Translations under genes and position numbers: made by a program | From: Atopobium sp. UBA2090 | GTDB lineage: Bacteria > Actinomycetota > Coriobacteriia > Coriobacteriales > Atopobiaceae | DNA: 5,013 nucleotides | Reading direction: 5' to 3' | NCBI GenBank assembly: GCA_002331575.1 | Contig: DCZG01000004.1 | Coordinates: forward strand, 45,024-50,036 | Part shown: positions 4,886 through 5,013 of the stretch, in pieces | Numbering within the stretch: the stretch's first letter is position 1 | How the letters are laid out: each line of letters opens with the position of its first letter | The notes under the pieces: model-generated | Told to the model about the DNA's origin: nothing | What the model saw: the letters and a program-made list of their open reading frames with translations, nothing else | Databases searched by the model: none

Positions 4886-4997
4886 TGCCAATAATCCAAA
4901 AGGATCCTTTGACGTTATTGCGGACAGCCCAACTGGGCAAACGTCGCTGAGACAAAAGGGGTTTATCGGTACCCCCAGGTAGACGGCTCGCGGGCTG
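4886..4997. repeat. Tandem repeat unit 2 (112 bp)
   Basis: This is the second copy, directly abutting unit 1. It carries a perfect 12-nt palindrome AAAGGATCCTTT (4899-4910), GCCCA-AC-TGGGC (4927-4938) and GGGGT (4958-4962) with ACCCC (4971-4975). Long arms are TTATTGCGGACAGCCC (4915-4930) and GGGCTGTGCCAATAA (4992-5006); these pair over 6 + 7 positions around a small internal loop. The segment from GGACAGCCC to GACAAAAGG is identical in both units. Confidence 0.9.
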
Positions 4998-5013
4998 TGC
5001 CAATAAGCCAGAA
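4998..5013. repeat. Start of a further repeat unit, cut by the window edge
   Basis: TGCCAATAAGCCAGAA matches the first 16 nt of unit 2 at 14 positions, so the array continues beyond the window. Confidence 0.75.

Noticed and set aside
4678..4950. Plus-strand ORFs running through the repeat array (90 and 61 aa) and minus-strand ORFs over the same region
   Set aside because: They read through tandem non-coding repeats in different frames, since unit lengths of 110 and 112 bp do not preserve a frame. They have no ribosome binding site and no protein-like conservation.
4739..5013. CRISPR array
   Set aside because: The units are about 111 bp and directly adjacent, with no unique spacers between short repeats and no cas genes.

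Overview
The window looks like a chromosomal segment of a high-GC Gram-positive bacterium. The best guess is a member of the Coriobacteriia (Olsenella/Atopobium-like). Three things suggest this: strong GC bias at third codon positions, an SOS box of the Gram-positive GAAC-N4-GTTC type, and a 343-residue protein that resembles a group of hypothetical proteins remembered from that class. The assignment is inferred from the sequence alone.

Positions 1-3386 hold five genes, all on the minus strand. In transcription order they are: dinB (DNA polymerase IV, 3386-2112); a small conserved hypothetical protein of 88 aa (2091-1825); queD (6-carboxytetrahydropterin synthase family, 1802-1380); a GH5-like glycoside hydrolase homologue (1301-261); and the N-terminal 88 codons of rsmI (16S rRNA C1402 2'-O-methyltransferase, 264 to beyond the left edge). 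The first three are separated by only 20 and 22 nt and read as one transcription unit. A near-consensus LexA/DinR box lies just upstream of dinB, so the small protein and queD may be co-induced with the SOS response. The GH5-like gene follows after 78 nt with its own candidate -10 element and a strong ribosome binding site. Its stop codon overlaps the GTG start of rsmI (GTGA), which implies translational coupling.

Positions 3387-3704 are a divergent intergenic region. It holds the SOS box, a 14-nt palindrome, and a cluster of direct and inverted repeats just upstream of a plus-strand gene. That gene (3705-4736) encodes a 343-aa hypothetical protein whose C-terminal half resembles a DUF559/Vsr-type PD-(D/E)xK nuclease fold, with one usual active-site position replaced.

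From immediately after its stop codon to the right edge (about 4739-5013) there is a tandem array of a roughly 111-bp non-coding repeat: one decayed copy, two nearly intact copies (110 and 112 bp) and the start of another. Each intact copy carries a GGATCC-centred palindrome, a small GCCCA/TGGGC hairpin and long-range inverted arms.

The least ordinary items are the repeat array, the GH5-like protein that has lysine where the catalytic nucleophile glutamate is expected, and the apparent SOS control of an operon containing queD.
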